DNA of 28,973 nt from CAZTZY01 sp964617765 (GCA_964617765.1 CAZTZY010000028.1:1-28973); one strand, 5' to 3'. Numbered from the stretch's first letter, positions 15,811-24,156 are shown. Made by a program: numbers and translations. The notes: generated by a model from the sequence alone, not told the origin.

Positions 15811-16740
15811 ATGAGCATTTTAGTTATTGCAGAACATGATAACGCCTCATTAAAAGGCGCTACTTTAAATACGATCGCAGCTGCCCAAAAAATCGGTGGC
15901 GATATTGTGGTTTTAGTGGCTGGCGCAAACTGTGGCGCAGCAGCACAAGCCGCAGCAAAAGCCGCTGGCGTGAGTAAGGTTTTGGTGGCAGATAATGCAG
16001 CTTACCAACATCAATTGGCAGAGAATGTAGCATTGCTGGTAGCTGAAGTAGGCAAGGCTTATAGCCATATCCTGGCTGCAGCAACCACCAATGGCAAAAA
16101 CCTGTTGCCTCGTGTAGCCGCATTGTTAGATGTAGCGCAAATTTCTGAAATTCAGGAAGTGGTGAGTGCGGATACGTTCAAGCGCCCTATTTATGCCGGT
16201 AACGTTATCGCTACCGTTAAATCATCAGATGCGATCAAAGTGATCACTGTGCGTGCAACCGGTTTTGATGGTGTTGCTGCTGAAGGTGGTTCGGCTGCTG
16301 TTGAGTCAGTGGCTTCTGCCCACAATGCAGGCCTTTCTACTTTCGTTAAGGAAGAGTTGGCTGTATCCGATCGTCCTGAACTGACCTCTGCGAAGATTGT
16401 TATTTCTGGTGGTCGTGGTATGCAAAATGGCGACAACTTCAGCCTGTTGTACAAGGTGGCTGACAAGTTGGGTGCTGCTGTGGGTGCTTCGCGCGCTGCA
16501 GTTGACGCAGGTTTTGTGCCTAATGATATGCAGGTGGGTCAAACCGGTAAAATCGTTGCGCCAGATCTGTACATCGCTGTCGGTATTTCCGGTGCTATTC
16601 AGCATTTGGCCGGCATGAAAGATTCCAAAGTGATTGTGGCTATCAACAAGGATGAAGAAGCGCCAATCTTTCAGGTGGCTGATTACGGTCTGGTTGCAGA
16701 CTTGTTTACAGCGGTACCTGAACTGGAAGCTGCACTGTAA
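15811..16740 (+). CDS. etfA: Electron transfer flavoprotein alpha subunit
   Basis: This 309-residue protein is the FAD-binding large subunit of ETF. The N-terminal domain starts SILVIAEHDNASLKGATLNTIAAAQKIGG. The C-terminal FAD domain has the family motifs ISGGRGM (about 196-202), GASRAAVDAGF, VGQTGK and PDLYIAVGISGAIQHLAGM, ending with the ADYGLVADLFTAVPEL stretch. With EtfB it carries two electrons one at a time to ETF-QO, which is encoded divergently. AAGGTGA inside the end of etfB is the probable ribosome site. A strong terminator follows. Confidence 0.96.
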   Translation: MSILVIAEHDNASLKGATLNTIAAAQKIGGDIVVLVAGANCGAAAQAAAKAAGVSKVLVADNAAYQHQLAENVALLVAEVGKAYSHILAAATTNGKNLLPRVAALLDVAQISEIQEVVSADTFKRPIYAGNVIATVKSSDAIKVITVRATGFDGVAAEGGSAAVESVASAHNAGLSTFVKEELAVSDRPELTSAKIVISGGRGMQNGDNFSLLYKVADKLGAAVGASRAAVDAGFVPNDMQVGQTGKIVAPDLYIAVGISGAIQHLAGMKDSKVIVAINKDEEAPIFQVADYGLVADLFTAVPELEAAL

Positions 16741-16760
16741 TACATTGCATGATGTTTAAT

Positions 16761-16791
16761 AAAAGCCGGTTTCTATAGCCGGCTTTTTTTT
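16761..16791 (+). terminator. Rho-independent terminator after etfA
   Basis: A 9-bp stem (AAAAGCCGG and CCGGCTTTT), a nine-base loop and a run of eight T follow the etfA stop by 20 bases. Confidence 0.92.
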
Positions 16792-16818
16792 GCCTGTGCT
16801 CTTGGTGAACTCCTGCCG

Positions 16819-16873
16819 CATTCTTACCGCGTTTTAATCAGAAAACCCAACATTCTTACCGTGTTTTAATCAG
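16819..16873 (+). promoter_or_regulatory. Two phased 23-bp direct repeats upstream of EAL gene
   Basis: Copies at 16819-16841 and 16851-16873 (CATTCTTACCG, then C or T, then GTTTTAATCAG) differ at one base and start 32 bases apart, about three helical turns. The second ends 50 bases before the EAL start codon. The spacing suits two regulator dimers on one DNA face. Confidence 0.6.
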
Positions 16874-16923
16874 CCACTGCTGGCTTTTAGTCTATTCTTA
16901 ATAAAACCACGGAGACGTTAATC

Positions 16924-18081
16924 ATGCAGTTGATTCCCTATTTTCAACCGATAGTTGATATTGCAACCGCAAGAGTCGTCGGGCATGAAGCTCTCGCAAG
17001 GATGATTGACCATGACGGCAAAGTCCGCTCAGCCGGTCAGATATTTTGTGACCACACCCTCGATGAACAAAAAGTATTGGCCTTTGACCGGGCGGTAAGG
17101 TTGCAGGCCATTCAGCGTTTTGCCGAGGCAGGCCAGCCTGGTTTTTTAACCCTGAATATTTCCCCGCGCTGGATCGATTTGTTGGGTAATCAATGGATTC
17201 CCACCGTTGAAATGCTGCAAATGTACGATGTGAATCCGCGTAAAGTCGTTGTCGAAATTGTGGAAACCAACTCCAATCCGGAAAAGCTGGTGGAGATTGT
17301 AAAGCGTTATAAGCAGCTGGGTATTCGTGTGGCGGTGGACGATTTTGGTGCAGGCTATTCGCAGTTTGATCGAGTTATCCGTCTTGAACCCGATATCGTC
17401 AAGCTCGACATGCGCCTGTTTAAAAAAGCAGTACAGGGAGGCTTTGAACAACACATTGTTCACTCTTTAAGTTTTCTTGCCGAGCGCATGGGCAGCCAGG
17501 TTTTGTGTGAAGGAGTTGAGCATTATCATGAATTGCGTTTTGCACTGGAGATTGGCAGTAAATTAATCCAGGGTTTTATGTTCAGCGAAGCGAAAAGTGA
17601 TTTTACCCAGCACCAGATGTTCGAGCGGGATATCTCCATCCAGCGCCGCCGCTTTTTGCTCGAAGGTATGCGCAAGGAAGAAAAAGTCATCGAAAATTCA
17701 AAAAAAGTTCAAAAACAGGTTGAATCCTTATGTGACCAGATTCGGGAACGCGGCAATGATCTGGATTTGGCCGCTGTTGATAATGCACAGATTGCCAGTA
17801 TGTTTATTTCTGATGCCGGGGGCACACAAATTTCCCCAACCTATAAAGCGGTTGAAGGGGTGTGGGAAATTTCTTCGGATACCATCGGCAATAACTGGTG
17901 CTGGCGCCCGTATTTTTACCAGTTGTTATCCAACGCTGAAAACATGCAAAGAAAATCCGTCACATCGCGTCAATATCACGATGCGTTTACGGGTGCCTTG
18001 GTGAAAACTATTGCCTGTTTTGTCGATGAAAATCGCGTTTTGCTGGTGGATATCAAGCAGACTAATGGCTTTGAGCATTAG
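16924..18081 (+). CDS. EAL-domain protein with YkuI-like C-terminal sensor domain (copy 1)
   Basis: This 385-residue cytosolic protein has an N-terminal EAL phosphodiesterase domain (1-245) and a C-terminal PAS/Cache-like domain (about 260-385). EAL enzymes hydrolyse cyclic-di-GMP. The metal and catalytic set looks intact: E22 in HEALAR, N78 in LNISPRW, E111 in VEIVET, D139-D140 in DDFGAG, K160 in VKLD, E196/E199 in CEGVE and Q216 in QGFMF. The C-terminal part (SPTYK, NNWCWRPYFYQLL, VKTIACFVDENRVLLVDIK) resembles the YkuI_C domain of Bacillus YkuI. No signal peptide or membrane helix is present. It is monocistronic, with its own terminator and phased direct repeats upstream. A paralogue lies at 24949-26124 on the other strand. 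Confidence 0.88.
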   Translation: MQLIPYFQPIVDIATARVVGHEALARMIDHDGKVRSAGQIFCDHTLDEQKVLAFDRAVRLQAIQRFAEAGQPGFLTLNISPRWIDLLGNQWIPTVEMLQMYDVNPRKVVVEIVETNSNPEKLVEIVKRYKQLGIRVAVDDFGAGYSQFDRVIRLEPDIVKLDMRLFKKAVQGGFEQHIVHSLSFLAERMGSQVLCEGVEHYHELRFALEIGSKLIQGFMFSEAKSDFTQHQMFERDISIQRRRFLLEGMRKEEKVIENSKKVQKQVESLCDQIRERGNDLDLAAVDNAQIASMFISDAGGTQISPTYKAVEGVWEISSDTIGNNWCWRPYFYQLLSNAENMQRKSVTSRQYHDAFTGALVKTIACFVDENRVLLVDIKQTNGFEH

Positions 18082-18111
18082 CACGATTTATTTCTGGTTT
18101 CCGTCCTGTTC

Positions 18112-18135
18112 AGCCGACGATTTGTCGGCTTTTTT
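18112..18135 (+). terminator. Rho-independent terminator after EAL copy 1
   Basis: A 7-bp stem (AGCCGAC and GTCGGCT, five-base loop) is followed by six T, 30 bases after the stop codon. Confidence 0.9.
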
Positions 18136-18230
18136 ATAGGCAATTCAGTGCCACAAAAGTAGGTGCAGACTCTTGTTTGTGATACCATCGCTATCGATTT
18201 TTTGTCGTAAATTACACAAGAGAACCCATT

Positions 18231-18647
18231 ATGATCGTAGCTTTAGACCATATTGCGATAGCCGTTCCTGATCTGGAAAAGGCCATCAAACGTTTTTTGG
18301 AAGACTTCGGTTTAACCTATTCCGGTACCGAAGATGTTGAATCAGCCAAAACCTCTACCGCTTTTTTCCCTTTGCCCGAAACCAGTATCGAATTGATCTA
18401 TCCCTTGCGCGGCGAAGGTCCGGTGGCAGGCTTTCTGGAAAAGAAAGGACCAGGGTTACATCATTTGTGTTTTCGTTCTGATGACATCGATGCCGATGTG
18501 GCGCGTTTAAAAGCCAAGGGTTATCTATTTTTATCGGAAGCGCCCAGTTTGGGAGCGCATAATTGCCGCGTGATTTTTATACATCCCAAATCATGCGATG
18601 GCGTATTAATTGAATTGAACCAGCCTTCGGAAGATGGCCATCACTAA
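18231..18647 (+). CDS. mce: Methylmalonyl-CoA epimerase
   Basis: This 138-residue VOC-fold (glyoxalase-like) enzyme interconverts the (S) and (R) forms of methylmalonyl-CoA, feeding the mutase encoded next. The paired beta-alpha-beta units are clear: LDHIAIAVPDLEKAIKRF (5-22) with metal ligand His 7, TSIELIYPL with Glu, GPGLHHLCF with His, and a final GVLIELNQP with Glu. Length matches the short bacterial and archaeal form. CAAGAG precedes the ATG. The mutase starts 19 bases after the stop, so the two share a transcript and a pathway. Confidence 0.92.
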   Translation: MIVALDHIAIAVPDLEKAIKRFLEDFGLTYSGTEDVESAKTSTAFFPLPETSIELIYPLRGEGPVAGFLEKKGPGLHHLCFRSDDIDADVARLKAKGYLFLSEAPSLGAHNCRVIFIHPKSCDGVLIELNQPSEDGHH

Positions 18648-18666
18648 GTTGTTAGAGGATTCAAGC

Positions 18667-20856
18667 ATGACTGACAAGAAAATCGAAGTGCCTGTTATTA
18701 AAGTGCCTGTTATTAAAGTGCCTACATTAGAGCAATTCAAGGCCAAAACCAACAAGCAACTTGCGCGCAGCAATCAGACCCTGGATGACTTGGTATGGCA
18801 TACCCCCGAAGGTATTGATATCAAGCCGGTGTATACCGCTGAAGATTTACAGGGCCTGGAATACACCAACACCATGCCTGGCATGACACCGTTTATCCGT
18901 GGCCCACAAACCACCATGTATGCCGGTCGTCCATGGACTATTCGCCAATACGCAGGTTTCTCCACTGCACAGGCATCCAATGCGTTCTACCGGAAAGCGC
19001 TGGCAGCCGGTGGTCAGGGTGTTTCTGTTGCATTCGATCTGGCAACACACCGTGGTTACGATTCCGATCATCCCCGTGTTTCAGGTGATGTCGGTAAAGC
19101 CGGTGTTGCGATTGATTCAGTCGAAGACATGAAAATCCTGTTTGACGGCATTCCACTGGACAAAGTGTCTGTCTCTATGACCATGAATGGCGCTGTATTG
19201 CCTGTGTTAGCCGGTTACATTGTAGCTGCGGAAGAGCAGGGCGTTGGGCAGGATCAGCTCGCAGGTACCATCCAGAATGATATCCTGAAAGAATTCATGG
19301 TGCGTAATACTTATATTTACCCGCCTAAACCTTCGATGAAAATCATTGGAGATATCATTGCCTACGCTACTGGCAATATGCCGAAATTTAACACTATCTC
19401 TATATCGGGCTATCACATTCAGGAGGCCGGTGCTGATGCGGCGCTGGAAATGGCTTACACACTGGCTGATGGTAAAGAATATATCCGTACTGCGATTGCG
19501 GCCGGTTTAGGTATTGATGATTTTGCCCCACGCCTGAGTTTCTTCTGGGGTGTATCCATGAACTTCTACATGGAAATCGCCAAGATGCGTGCCGCGCGTT
19601 TACTTTGGGTAAAAATCGTTTCTGAATTTAACCCCAAAGATGAGAAATCACTAATGTTGCGTACCCATTCGCAAACATCCGGTTGGTCACTCACCGAACA
19701 AGACCCTTACAACAACGTGGTGCGTACCACTATCGAAGCCATGGCGGCGGTATTTGGCGGCACACAATCGTTGCATACTAACGCTCTCGATGAAGCAATC
19801 GCGCTGCCTACTGAATTCTCGTCACGTATTGCGCGTAATACCCAGTTGGTGATCCAGGAAGAAACCGGCATTACCAAAGTGGTTGATCCATGGGCGGGTT
19901 CGTACATGATGGAAAGCCTTACGCAAAGCCTGGCCGATAGAGCCTGGGAATTGATTGAGGAAATCGAGGCAGCTGGTGGCATGGCCAAAGCCATTGAAAC
20001 TGGATTGCCAAAAATGAAAATCGAAGAGTCGGCGGCCAAAAAACAGGCACGTATTGATCGTGGTGAAGATGTTATTGTTGGTGTGAATAAATACCGTTTG
20101 GCGGAAGAAGCGCCAGTTGAAATTCTGGATATTGATAATGATGCCGTACGTGAAGGCCAGATCAAGTTGCTGCACTCCATTCGAACTACACGTGATGAAG
20201 GCGCAGTTGAAGAAGCGTTAGAGGCACTTTATCAATCTGCTGTTAGCGGTAAAGGCAATCTACTTGATTTGGCTATAAAAGCTACACGCGTTCGTGCTAC
20301 CGTGGGTGAGATCTCTTACGCCCTTGAGCGTGAATTTGGTCGTTACAATGCACAGGCCCAAACCATTTCCGGTGTTTACGGCAGTGCCTATCAAAATGAT
20401 GGTGAGTGGATGTCTATTCAAGCTGATATTGAAAAATTCGTTGAAGCCCATGGTCGTCGCCCGCGTATGCTGGTGGCAAAAATGGGCCAGGATGGCCATG
20501 ATCGTGGTGCCAAGGTTATCGCCACGGCATTTGCCGACGTGGGTTTTGATATCGATTTATCACCGATGTTTTCTACGCCGCAAGAAGTGGCTAAACAAGC
20601 CGTTGAAAACGACGTACATGTGGTAGGTTGTTCTTCACAGGCCGCTGGCCATAAAACCCTGATTCCGGAATTGATTGCTGAACTTAAAAAACTCGGCGCT
20701 GATGACATTATCGTGGTTGCCGGTGGTGTAATTCCTGCGCAGGATTATGATTTCCTTTATCAGCAAGGTGTGGCCTTGATATTTGGCCCTGGTACAAAAA
20801 TACCGATTGCTGCACGTAAAGTGTTGGATAAAATTAATGAAGTCAGTGCAAGCTGA
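18667..20856 (+). CDS. scpA: Methylmalonyl-CoA mutase, full-length
   Basis: This 729-residue adenosylcobalamin enzyme isomerises (R)-methylmalonyl-CoA to succinyl-CoA, the last step of propionyl-CoA use. The TIM-barrel substrate domain carries RGPQTTMYAGRPWTIRQYAGF (about 80-100) and the TNALDEAIALPTEFSSRIARNTQ region. The C-terminal cobalamin domain has the base-off motif DGHDRG (609-614), with His 611 as cobalt ligand, then VGCSSQAAGH and VVAGGVIP. Single-chain homodimeric type is inferred from the full length. AGAGGA lies seven bases before ATG 18667; a longer frame from 18634 overlaps the epimerase. Near the N-terminus VPVIK is repeated in tandem. The MeaB chaperone gene is not in the window. 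Confidence 0.95.
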   Translation: MTDKKIEVPVIKVPVIKVPTLEQFKAKTNKQLARSNQTLDDLVWHTPEGIDIKPVYTAEDLQGLEYTNTMPGMTPFIRGPQTTMYAGRPWTIRQYAGFSTAQASNAFYRKALAAGGQGVSVAFDLATHRGYDSDHPRVSGDVGKAGVAIDSVEDMKILFDGIPLDKVSVSMTMNGAVLPVLAGYIVAAEEQGVGQDQLAGTIQNDILKEFMVRNTYIYPPKPSMKIIGDIIAYATGNMPKFNTISISGYHIQEAGADAALEMAYTLADGKEYIRTAIAAGLGIDDFAPRLSFFWGVSMNFYMEIAKMRAARLLWVKIVSEFNPKDEKSLMLRTHSQTSGWSLTEQDPYNNVVRTTIEAMAAVFGGTQSLHTNALDEAIALPTEFSSRIARNTQLVIQEETGITKVVDPWAGSYMMESLTQSLADRAWELIEEIEAAGGMAKAIETGLPKMKIEESAAKKQARIDRGEDVIVGVNKYRLAEEAPVEILDIDNDAVREGQIKLLHSIRTTRDEGAVEEALEALYQSAVSGKGNLLDLAIKATRVRATVGEISYALEREFGRYNAQAQTISGVYGSAYQNDGEWMSIQADIEKFVEAHGRRPRMLVAKMGQDGHDRGAKVIATAFADVGFDIDLSPMFSTPQEVAKQAVENDVHVVGCSSQAAGHKTLIPELIAELKKLGADDIIVVAGGVIPAQDYDFLYQQGVALIFGPGTKIPIAARKVLDKINEVSAS

Positions 20857-20864
20857 TTGTCGTT

Positions 20865-20889
20865 AAAGGCACCGCACGGTGCCTTTTTT
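20865..20889 (+). terminator. Rho-independent terminator after methylmalonyl-CoA mutase
   Basis: A 10-bp stem (AAAGGCACCG and CGGTGCCTTT) closes on a tiny loop and ends in six T, nine bases after the stop codon. Confidence 0.92.
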
Positions 20890-20921
20890 ATTGAATAGAC
20901 AATATTTCAACAGGAAAATTT

Positions 20922-21932
20922 ATGAAAATTGACGGCCCGTTTTATGCTGCGATGGAAAATGCTGCCGATGAAGCTAAACGGTTGGCGGCTATTGGTTATG
21001 ATGGTGTATACACACTCGAAGGCAGCTGGGATCCATTTTTCCCGCTGGTATTAGCCAGCGAACATGCGCCGCAACTTGATATTGCTACCGGTATTGCAGT
21101 GGCGTTTCCACGTAATCCTTCGCATATTGCTTACCAGGCCTGGGATTTACAGAAGTTTTCTAAAGGTAAATTCAGTTTGGGTGTCGGTTCGCAAATCAAG
21201 GCGCATATCGAAAAGCGCTTTGGTCTGGAATTTGATCCGCCGGCAGCGCGTATGCGTGAATATATTCTTGCTGTTAAAGCATTTTTTGATTGCTGGCAAA
21301 ATGGCACGCGGCTGAATTTTGACGGGAAATTTTATCGTCATACACTGATGACGCCGATGTTTAATCCGGGTCCTAACCCTTACGGTGTGCCGCCCATATT
21401 GCTCGGGGCATTGGGGCCAAAAATGACCGAAGTGGCAGGTGAAGTGGCGGATGGACTGATTGTGCATCCCTTCAATAGTATGCCATTTCTCGAAGAACAG
21501 GCATTGCCCGCGGTGCAGCGTGGCCTGGAAAAATCCGGTCGCCAGCGCAAGGATTTTATTATGCAGGTGAATGCCATCATAATTACCGGGGAAACGGAAG
21601 AAGCCTACAAGGCAGCCGAAGCCAGCGTAAAAGGTCTGTTAGGTTTTTATGCTTCAACACCTGCCTATATTCCGCCAATGGCAGCAGTCGGTTTGGCCGA
21701 TTTACAGCCGAAACTGAATGTCTTGTCGAAAGAAGGCAAGTGGGATGAGTTATCAAATTATATTGATGATGATTTTCTTGAAGCATTTACCACGCGCGGC
21801 AAGCCCGAAGAAATCGCCGGTAAATTAAAAGCCAAATATGGTAAACATGCCGATCGTTTGGCGATTTATGCGCCTTATGCGGCTCCTGATGAAATGTGGA
21901 AAAAAATCATCGATGAATTAAAGATGGTATAA
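20922..21932 (+). CDS. LLM-class flavin/F420-dependent oxidoreductase
   Basis: This 336-residue protein has the luciferase-like monooxygenase TIM-barrel fold. Recognisable parts are AADEAKRLAAIGYDGVYTLEG (about 14-34), the IATGIAVAFPRNPSHIAYQAWDL strand-helix unit, FSLGVGSQIKAHIEKRFG and GVPPILLGALGPKMTEVAGEVADGLIVHPF. It looks closest to a group annotated as F420-dependent (MSMEG_2256-like). Most gammaproteobacteria do not make F420, so FMN may be the real cofactor; sequence alone does not decide. The substrate is unknown. The ATG follows a terminator, with CAGGAAAA as ribosome site, so this gene begins a new transcript. The membrane-protein gene follows 30 bases after its stop. Confidence 0.85.
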   Translation: MKIDGPFYAAMENAADEAKRLAAIGYDGVYTLEGSWDPFFPLVLASEHAPQLDIATGIAVAFPRNPSHIAYQAWDLQKFSKGKFSLGVGSQIKAHIEKRFGLEFDPPAARMREYILAVKAFFDCWQNGTRLNFDGKFYRHTLMTPMFNPGPNPYGVPPILLGALGPKMTEVAGEVADGLIVHPFNSMPFLEEQALPAVQRGLEKSGRQRKDFIMQVNAIIITGETEEAYKAAEASVKGLLGFYASTPAYIPPMAAVGLADLQPKLNVLSKEGKWDELSNYIDDDFLEAFTTRGKPEEIAGKLKAKYGKHADRLAIYAPYAAPDEMWKKIIDELKMV

Positions 21933-21962
21933 GAATAATAAAAAATTGTAGAGGTGATCAAT

Positions 21963-22739
21963 ATGTGTTGGAGTGGACAAGCATCAGCAACGCTGGCGGT
22001 GGTCGGCGCAGTAGGAACAATCTATTTTTGGAAAAAAGGCGAAGCAAAAGCTCTCTGGATTTCGCTGTTGTATTTTACCTTGATGGAAGTTATCCAGACC
22101 TATACCTATACCGTTATAGATCGATGTTACGATTCGCGTAATAATTTTATTACCACACTCGCTTATGTGCATATTGCCTTCCAACCTTTTTTCTTTAATG
22201 CCATAGCCCTGCATTTTATTCCTGATCATAGACGCAAAAAAATCCAGAAGTTTGTCTATTTTTTATGTGCATTGGCTACTGCCGGATTGATTATTCGTAT
22301 CATGCCTTTGCAGTGGGAAAGGTTTTGTTATGAAGTCAGGTACTACGTACCATTTATGAAGCATATTATTTATCCCGTGCCGTTTTGTGGTGAGTTGACT
22401 TGCTCTACATCCGGCGGATGGCATATGGAATGGGCTATCAAGGCAGGCCACAACTGGTATCTCGACAGGATTTATTTTGTGTCAGTATTCCTGCTGCCGC
22501 TGTTTTATGGGTCATGGCGAGCTACGTTATATGGAGCTATTATGGGGCCGGTAGTTACGCTTTTGACTACCGACACAGCTAACGAATTTGCTGCTGTCTG
22601 GTGTTTGTATTCAGTAGCCTTGGTGTTTTTGATGATAGTGCCACCAGCAAGAAAGCTTTTATATGTGCGTAGTTTTTATGGGTTTAATGTATTTGGTTAT
22701 AAGGATGCAGTGGTTGCCAAGGAAACAACTCAGCAATGA
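21963..22739 (+). CDS. Multi-pass membrane protein (DUF5765-like)
   Basis: This 258-residue integral membrane protein has about six to seven hydrophobic segments (near 8-22, 31-48, 62-82, 92-112, 165-185, 190-205 and 210-230). It begins MCWSGQAS, which I associate with the DUF5765 family, where MCWSG is a conserved N-terminal signature; I hold this from memory and with moderate confidence. The loop between helices 4 and 5 has several Cys and His residues (CYEVRYY, CGELTCSTSGGWHMEW), which could bind metal or form disulfides. Function is unknown. GAGG lies eight bases before ATG 21963; the GTG at 21954 is less likely. It is probably co-transcribed with the LLM oxidoreductase gene upstream. Confidence 0.7.
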   Translation: MCWSGQASATLAVVGAVGTIYFWKKGEAKALWISLLYFTLMEVIQTYTYTVIDRCYDSRNNFITTLAYVHIAFQPFFFNAIALHFIPDHRRKKIQKFVYFLCALATAGLIIRIMPLQWERFCYEVRYYVPFMKHIIYPVPFCGELTCSTSGGWHMEWAIKAGHNWYLDRIYFVSVFLLPLFYGSWRATLYGAIMGPVVTLLTTDTANEFAAVWCLYSVALVFLMIVPPARKLLYVRSFYGFNVFGYKDAVVAKETTQQ

Positions 22740-22808
22740 TAAGTATTAGTGCAGAGAATCAAGAGTCTTGAATTTATCATTTTAGAGTTTTTTGGAGAAA
22801 TTTTTACC

Positions 22809-23255
22809 ATGTTTGGTCGCAAGTCGCCAGAGTTGATCAGCTCGTATGCTGTCACCCCGCAAACCCAAAAGGAACTGGCCGGGCGTTATGCCAGCCTGTT
22901 CATGATCTGTTACCAGCGTCGTGATATCAGTGGCATGCACATTACCTTAACGGCATATACCCACACTCTGCATGCGTTGAAACTGTGGGAAAACAAAAAG
23001 ACCATCATGGAAGAAACCCGAGGCTATATTCTGCTGGGAGGATTTCCCGAAGCTGAAGTCAAGGCGCTCGACTGGTTGTTGCATCATTATTTTGAACAGC
23101 CCAACGAAACCGAAGAAACAGCGTTGCTGAACTGGTACCAGGCACTCGATGATGAATGGGTATTGCGCAAAAAGTTGCGCGCCTTATTCCCCGAAAAACA
23201 GAACAGCGAGTTAACCGTGCTGATTGCCGCTGAACAGCAAAAACTGAACGAATAA
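22809..23255 (+). CDS. Hypothetical protein upstream of moaC
   Basis: I do not recognise this 148-residue protein. It is predicted soluble, mostly helical and rich in Trp, Leu and Glu, with no signal peptide, membrane helix or cysteine cluster (one Cys, in FMICYQRRD). The ATG at 22809 (MFGRKSPEL) is chosen because GGAGA lies 11 bases upstream; the frame stays open to 22749, but that extension looks non-native. Its stop is 12 bases before the moaC start, so it probably shares a transcript with moaC and moaD. No molybdenum-cofactor function can be read from it. Confidence 0.7.
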   Translation: MFGRKSPELISSYAVTPQTQKELAGRYASLFMICYQRRDISGMHITLTAYTHTLHALKLWENKKTIMEETRGYILLGGFPEAEVKALDWLLHHYFEQPNETEETALLNWYQALDDEWVLRKKLRALFPEKQNSELTVLIAAEQQKLNE

Positions 23256-23267
23256 AAGGTAAAAAAC

Positions 23268-23738
23268 GTGAGCGAGTTAAGTCATCTGGATGCGCAAGGC
23301 AATGCCCATATGGTAGATGTTACCGATAAGGTCAGTAGCCATCGCGAGGCGAGGGCGCAAGCGATTGTGCGTATGCAACCGAGAACGTTAGCGATGATAG
23401 TGAATGGCGAACACAAGAAGGGCGATGTATTGGCTGTGGCGCGCATTGCCGGTATACAGGCAGCGAAAAAAACCAGCGAGCTGATTCCATTATGCCACCC
23501 GATTGCGCTCACCAGCGTAAAAATCAAGTTTATTCACGATGATCAAGGTACATTAAGTATTGAAGCCATTTGCAAGATTGATGCAAAAACCGGCGTAGAA
23601 ATGGAAGCAATGACGGCAGCTTCGGTGGCAGCGCTCACCATTTACGATATGTGCAAAGCGGTAGAAAAAGGCATTGTTATCGAACAGGTCAAGCTGCTGG
23701 AAAAAACCGGCGGCAAATCTGGAGACTGGCACGCATGA
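23268..23738 (+). CDS. moaC: Cyclic pyranopterin monophosphate synthase (MoaC)
   Basis: This 156-residue enzyme completes the first stage of molybdenum cofactor synthesis, turning the MoaA product into cyclic pyranopterin monophosphate. The family landmarks are present: MVDVTDKVSSHREARAQAIVRM (15-36), GDVLAVARIAGIQAAKKTSELIPLCHPI (about 52-79), GVEMEAMTAASVAALTIYDMCKAVEKG and the C-terminal KTGGKSG. It starts at GTG 23268 after an AAAAGGT ribosome site. Its stop overlaps the moaD start as ATGA, which shows coupling. moaA and moaE are not nearby. Confidence 0.95.
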   Translation: MSELSHLDAQGNAHMVDVTDKVSSHREARAQAIVRMQPRTLAMIVNGEHKKGDVLAVARIAGIQAAKKTSELIPLCHPIALTSVKIKFIHDDQGTLSIEAICKIDAKTGVEMEAMTAASVAALTIYDMCKAVEKGIVIEQVKLLEKTGGKSGDWHA

Positions 23739-23983
23739 TCAATGTGTTGTTTTTTGCCAAACTGCGTGAAGATATCGGTATTGGATTTGTTGAATTACCT
23801 GCTGCAGGGCTGCGCAACATAGCCGATGTGGTCAAGGCATTAGGTGTAGCCAAAGGAGAGCACATAACTGAAGCGCTCAAGGCAGATATTATTGTCGCCA
23901 TCAATCACGAAGTCACCGATTTTATGGCTGCAGTTCACGATGGTGATGAAGTAGCATTTTATCCGCCGGTATCGGGTGGTTGA
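23735..23983 (+). CDS. moaD: Molybdopterin synthase sulfur carrier subunit (MoaD)
   Basis: This 82-residue ubiquitin-fold protein ends in the required Gly-Gly (PPVSGG), which is adenylated and thiocarboxylated to give sulfur to precursor Z. The start MINVLFFAKLREDIG and the DGDEVAFYPPVSGG end are typical. It overlaps moaC by four bases. MoaD works with MoaE, but no moaE follows: the next 170 bases hold a REP-type hairpin and then a TatD-family gene. Confidence 0.93.
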   Translation: MINVLFFAKLREDIGIGFVELPAAGLRNIADVVKALGVAKGEHITEALKADIIVAINHEVTDFMAAVHDGDEVAFYPPVSGG

Positions 23984-24050
23984 GAAATCTATTTTCAGGA
24001 GTGGTTTTGAGTGCAATGATGAAAATGATCGGCGCTTGAAGAAATGAATC

Positions 24051-24109
24051 TGTAGGAGCGGGCTTGACCGCGATTTTCAAGAATGTTCGCGGTCAAGCCC
24101 GCTCCTACA
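24051..24109. repeat. REP-type palindromic element
   Basis: Two perfect 23-bp arms (24051-24073 and 24087-24109, TGTAGGAGCGGGCTTGACCG at the start of the left one) surround a 13-base loop. The GGAGCGGGCTTG-x-CCGCGA core is the well-known form of Pseudomonas-type REP sequences. Its position after moaD means it could also stop or stabilise the moa transcript. Confidence 0.85.
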
Positions 24110-24156
24110 ACAGAATTTTAATCGTTATTCGAATTTTAAGAAGAGTTAAGTACTGT

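Noticed and set aside
16819..16873. CRISPR-like repeat pair
   Set aside because: There are only two copies with a nine-base gap, and no cas genes; the layout fits operators better.
18082..18230. Possible cobalamin riboswitch before the epimerase-mutase operon
   Set aside because: The gap holds a terminator and about 95 bases more, too short and without a recognisable B12-box.
19707..20180. Minus-strand open frame (157 codons) opposite the mutase gene
   Set aside because: It is a codon-bias shadow of the methylmalonyl-CoA mutase gene with no ribosome site.
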